Source of the DNA: Roseococcus sp.
GTDB lineage: Bacteria > Pseudomonadota > Alphaproteobacteria > Acetobacterales > Acetobacteraceae
Length of the DNA stretch: 40,628 nucleotides
Assembly: GCF_019747315.1 (NCBI RefSeq)
Contig: NZ_JAIEQY010000156.1
Coordinates: 1 to 40,628 of the forward strand
Direction: 5' to 3'
Made by a program: the position numbers and the translations under genes. This document shows, piece after piece, positions 39,302-40,628 of this stretch. Position 1 is the first letter of the stretch; each line of letters opens with the position of its first letter. Below the pieces are notes generated by a model, which saw only the letters and a list, made by a program, of their open reading frames with translations, was not told the DNA's origin and ran no database searches.

Positions 39302-40482
39302 GTGGACTTGGCGAAGACGACGAGAGCTTCGCTGGCGGCGAGCTTGTCGATCTTCTCGATGGCCGCGTATTCGGCCGCCAGGCGCTCCAGCGCCTGCTCA
39401 TAGATCTGCCGCTCGCTGAAGGACTGGTCGGGCTGGCCGGCATTGCGCTGCAGGTCGCGCACCACCTCGGCGATCTGGATGGGATCGCCGCTGTTGATCT
39501 TCGCCTCGTATTCCTGGGCGCGGCGGGACCACATGGTGCGCTTGATGCGCGCGCGGCCCTTCAGCGTGTCGATCGCCGCCTCGAACTCCTTGGGCGTGAA
39601 CAGCTTGCGCAGCCCGGCCGTGGGAACCTTGTTGACCGGCACGCGCAGCGTCATGCGGTTCTCGTCGAAGGTGACGACGATCATGTGGTGGTCCATGCCG
39701 GCCACCTCGATCACCTCGATGCCCTGCACGGTGCCGACGCCATGCGTCGGGTAGACCACATGATCCCCGGCCTTGAACTCGACCTTGGGTCCGGGCGGGC
39801 GGGGCGGTGTCGCCTGGCCCTCGGCGAAGCCGGGGCGGCCGGGGCTGCGCACGGCAAAGGAGGGCGGCATGTTGGGCCGGCCCATGGGGGGGCGGGGTGA
39901 CATGGGGTTGCTGTTGTTCCGGATCGGCATGTTCGGCGGCGCCGCGACCACGATGGAGGGGCGTGCGGAGGCGGGCTCGGGCGCCGGCGGGGCGGCGACC
40001 GGCACATTGACGGGATTTTCCGCCTGGGGGGCGGCGCTCGCCTTTTCCGCGGCGGGTTTGACGGGGGACTTGGCCTCGGGGGCCTTGCTTTTGGTCACTG
40101 GAGGAAGGGTTGCCTTGCTGCTGGATGCTGGGGTGGCCTTGCCCGCCTTCGCGGGGCCGGGCTTTGGGGATGGGGCACCGGCCTTGGACGGGCCCGGCCT
40201 GGCGGCGGGCCTTGGCGTCTCGGCCTTGGCGGCTGCCGGCTTCGCGGGAGTGGGCTCCAAGGGCGCGGGCTTCGTCACCGTGGATTTCGCTGCCGGGGCC
40301 TTCCCTGCCGGTGCCTTCGCCTGGGCCGGGGCGGGTTTCGGGACGGGCTTGGCGGCCGGCTTCTTCACCGGCTTCGCGGCCGGCTTGGCCTTGGCGACGG
40401 GCTTCGCCGCGGGCTTGGCCTTGGCAGCCGGCTTGGCCTTCGCGACAGGCTGGACCGGCTTCTTCCGGGATGACGGGGCCAT
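39298..40482 (-). CDS. carD: CarD family transcription regulator with long histone-H1-like N-terminal tail
   Basis: A 394-residue protein in two parts. Residues about 234-394 are a complete CarD/CdnL domain: RNA-polymerase-binding FKAGDHVVYPTHGVGTVQGIE, then the helical DNA-binding part with TMWSRRAQEYEAKINSGDPIQIAEVVRDL. Residues 1-160 are almost only Lys, Ala, Pro and Ser, with repeated AKPAAK and KPVAK units like histone H1 tails; 160-233 are Pro/Asn/Met-rich. CarD domains stabilise open promoter complexes, notably at rRNA promoters. ATG 40482 has AGGAG about 11 bases upstream; earlier ATGs (40569, 40584) are possible. Normal family members are about 160-180 residues. Confidence 0.92.
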   Translation of the reverse strand: MAPSSRKKPVQPVAKAKPAAKAKPAAKPVAKAKPAAKPVKKPAAKPVPKPAPAQAKAPAGKAPAAKSTVTKPAPLEPTPAKPAAAKAETPRPAARPGPSKAGAPSPKPGPAKAGKATPASSSKATLPPVTKSKAPEAKSPVKPAAEKASAAPQAENPVNVPVAAPPAPEPASARPSIVVAAPPNMPIRNNSNPMSPRPPMGRPNMPPSFAVRSPGRPGFAEGQATPPRPPGPKVEFKAGDHVVYPTHGVGTVQGIEVIEVAGMDHHMIVVTFDENRMTLRVPVNKVPTAGLRKLFTPKEFEAAIDTLKGRARIKRTMWSRRAQEYEAKINSGDPIQIAEVVRDLQRNAGQPDQSFSERQIYEQALERLAAEYAAIEKIDKLAASEALVVFAKST

Positions 40483-40628
40483 GGGGCGCTCTGCTCCTGC
40501 ATGCCGAGGACGGACTCGGAACTCGTCCGCTGCATCAGGTCCAGCCCGGGGCAGCAGCGTATCCGTTGTCATCCTGTAGCACAAAAAAGCACCCTGGTCA
40601 CGCCCGGCGAGGCGGCGGCCGGGGTGGG

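Noticed and set aside
40320-40480. A possible tandem DNA repeat in the carD 5' region
   Set aside because: The units are degenerate and follow the coding frame, so this is a repetitive protein segment and not a separate repeat element.
39773-40579. A 268-residue Gly/Ala/Phe-rich plus-strand ORF that looks hydrophobic
   Set aside because: It is the reverse complement of the Lys/Ala/Pro tail of CarD; AAG/GCC codons read as CTT/GGC give false hydrophobicity.

Overview
The window is GC-rich (third codon positions strongly G/C) and coding-dense, with no gene-free stretch longer than about 230 bases. I see no tRNA, rRNA, CRISPR array, insertion sequence or phage gene. The gene set points to an alphaproteobacterium of the Rhodospirillales/Acetobacteraceae (Roseomonas-like) type: a TrcR/DUF1013 regulator, DUF1192 and YdcH (DUF465) small proteins, COQ9, a three-gene pntAA-pntAB-pntB transhydrogenase, a cysteine-free bL31, CarD, two TRAP transporters and an orphan Bug-type binding protein. 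The genus is an inference from gene content only.

Layout. 1-6.0 kb: a truncated secreted protein, an M20 zinc peptidase divergent from an Asp/Glu/hydantoin-racemase-fold protein, a flavoprotein monooxygenase with a DMT exporter, a membrane desaturase and a small membrane protein. 6.0-9.7 kb: a GntR-dctP-dctQ-dctM TRAP module on the minus strand. 9.7-12.4 kb: a compact minus-strand exosortase locus made of a secreted protein, a surface protein with a C-terminal sorting signal, an exosortase with a Cys/Arg/His triad, and a membrane-anchored partner. 12.5-18.6 kb: a plus-strand catabolic operon, GntR-cupin-NIPSNAP-3-hydroxyacyl-CoA-dehydrogenase-like-dctQ-dctM-dctP-alpha/beta hydrolase, in which most junctions overlap by 1-4 bases. 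18.7-23.9 kb: a second alpha/beta hydrolase, a DUF2236/MpaB-like protein, two short-chain dehydrogenases, and a LemA-like protein paired with an unknown membrane protein.

24.0-31.6 kb is mostly housekeeping: rpmE, a small heat-shock protein preceded by what looks like a ROSE RNA thermometer, DUF1192, trcR, two divergent YdcH proteins, purE-purK, an OmpA-family porin, a secreted protein, def-COQ9 and rpsU. 31.6-40.6 kb holds a class-IV aminotransferase-like protein with a Bug binding protein, a TauE/SafE permease, the pnt operon, an MFS transporter, and carD-sufE, where CarD carries a long histone-H1-like N-terminal tail.

The strongest items for a second look are the four-gene exosortase locus between two GntR/TRAP modules, the CarD protein with an H1-like Lys/Ala/Pro tail, the class-IV aminotransferase homologue that seems to lack both the PLP lysine and the partner glutamate, the racemase homologue that seems to lack both catalytic cysteines, and the ROSE-type leader of the hsp20 gene. 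Functions and motif calls are by eye from the translations; no database search was run.
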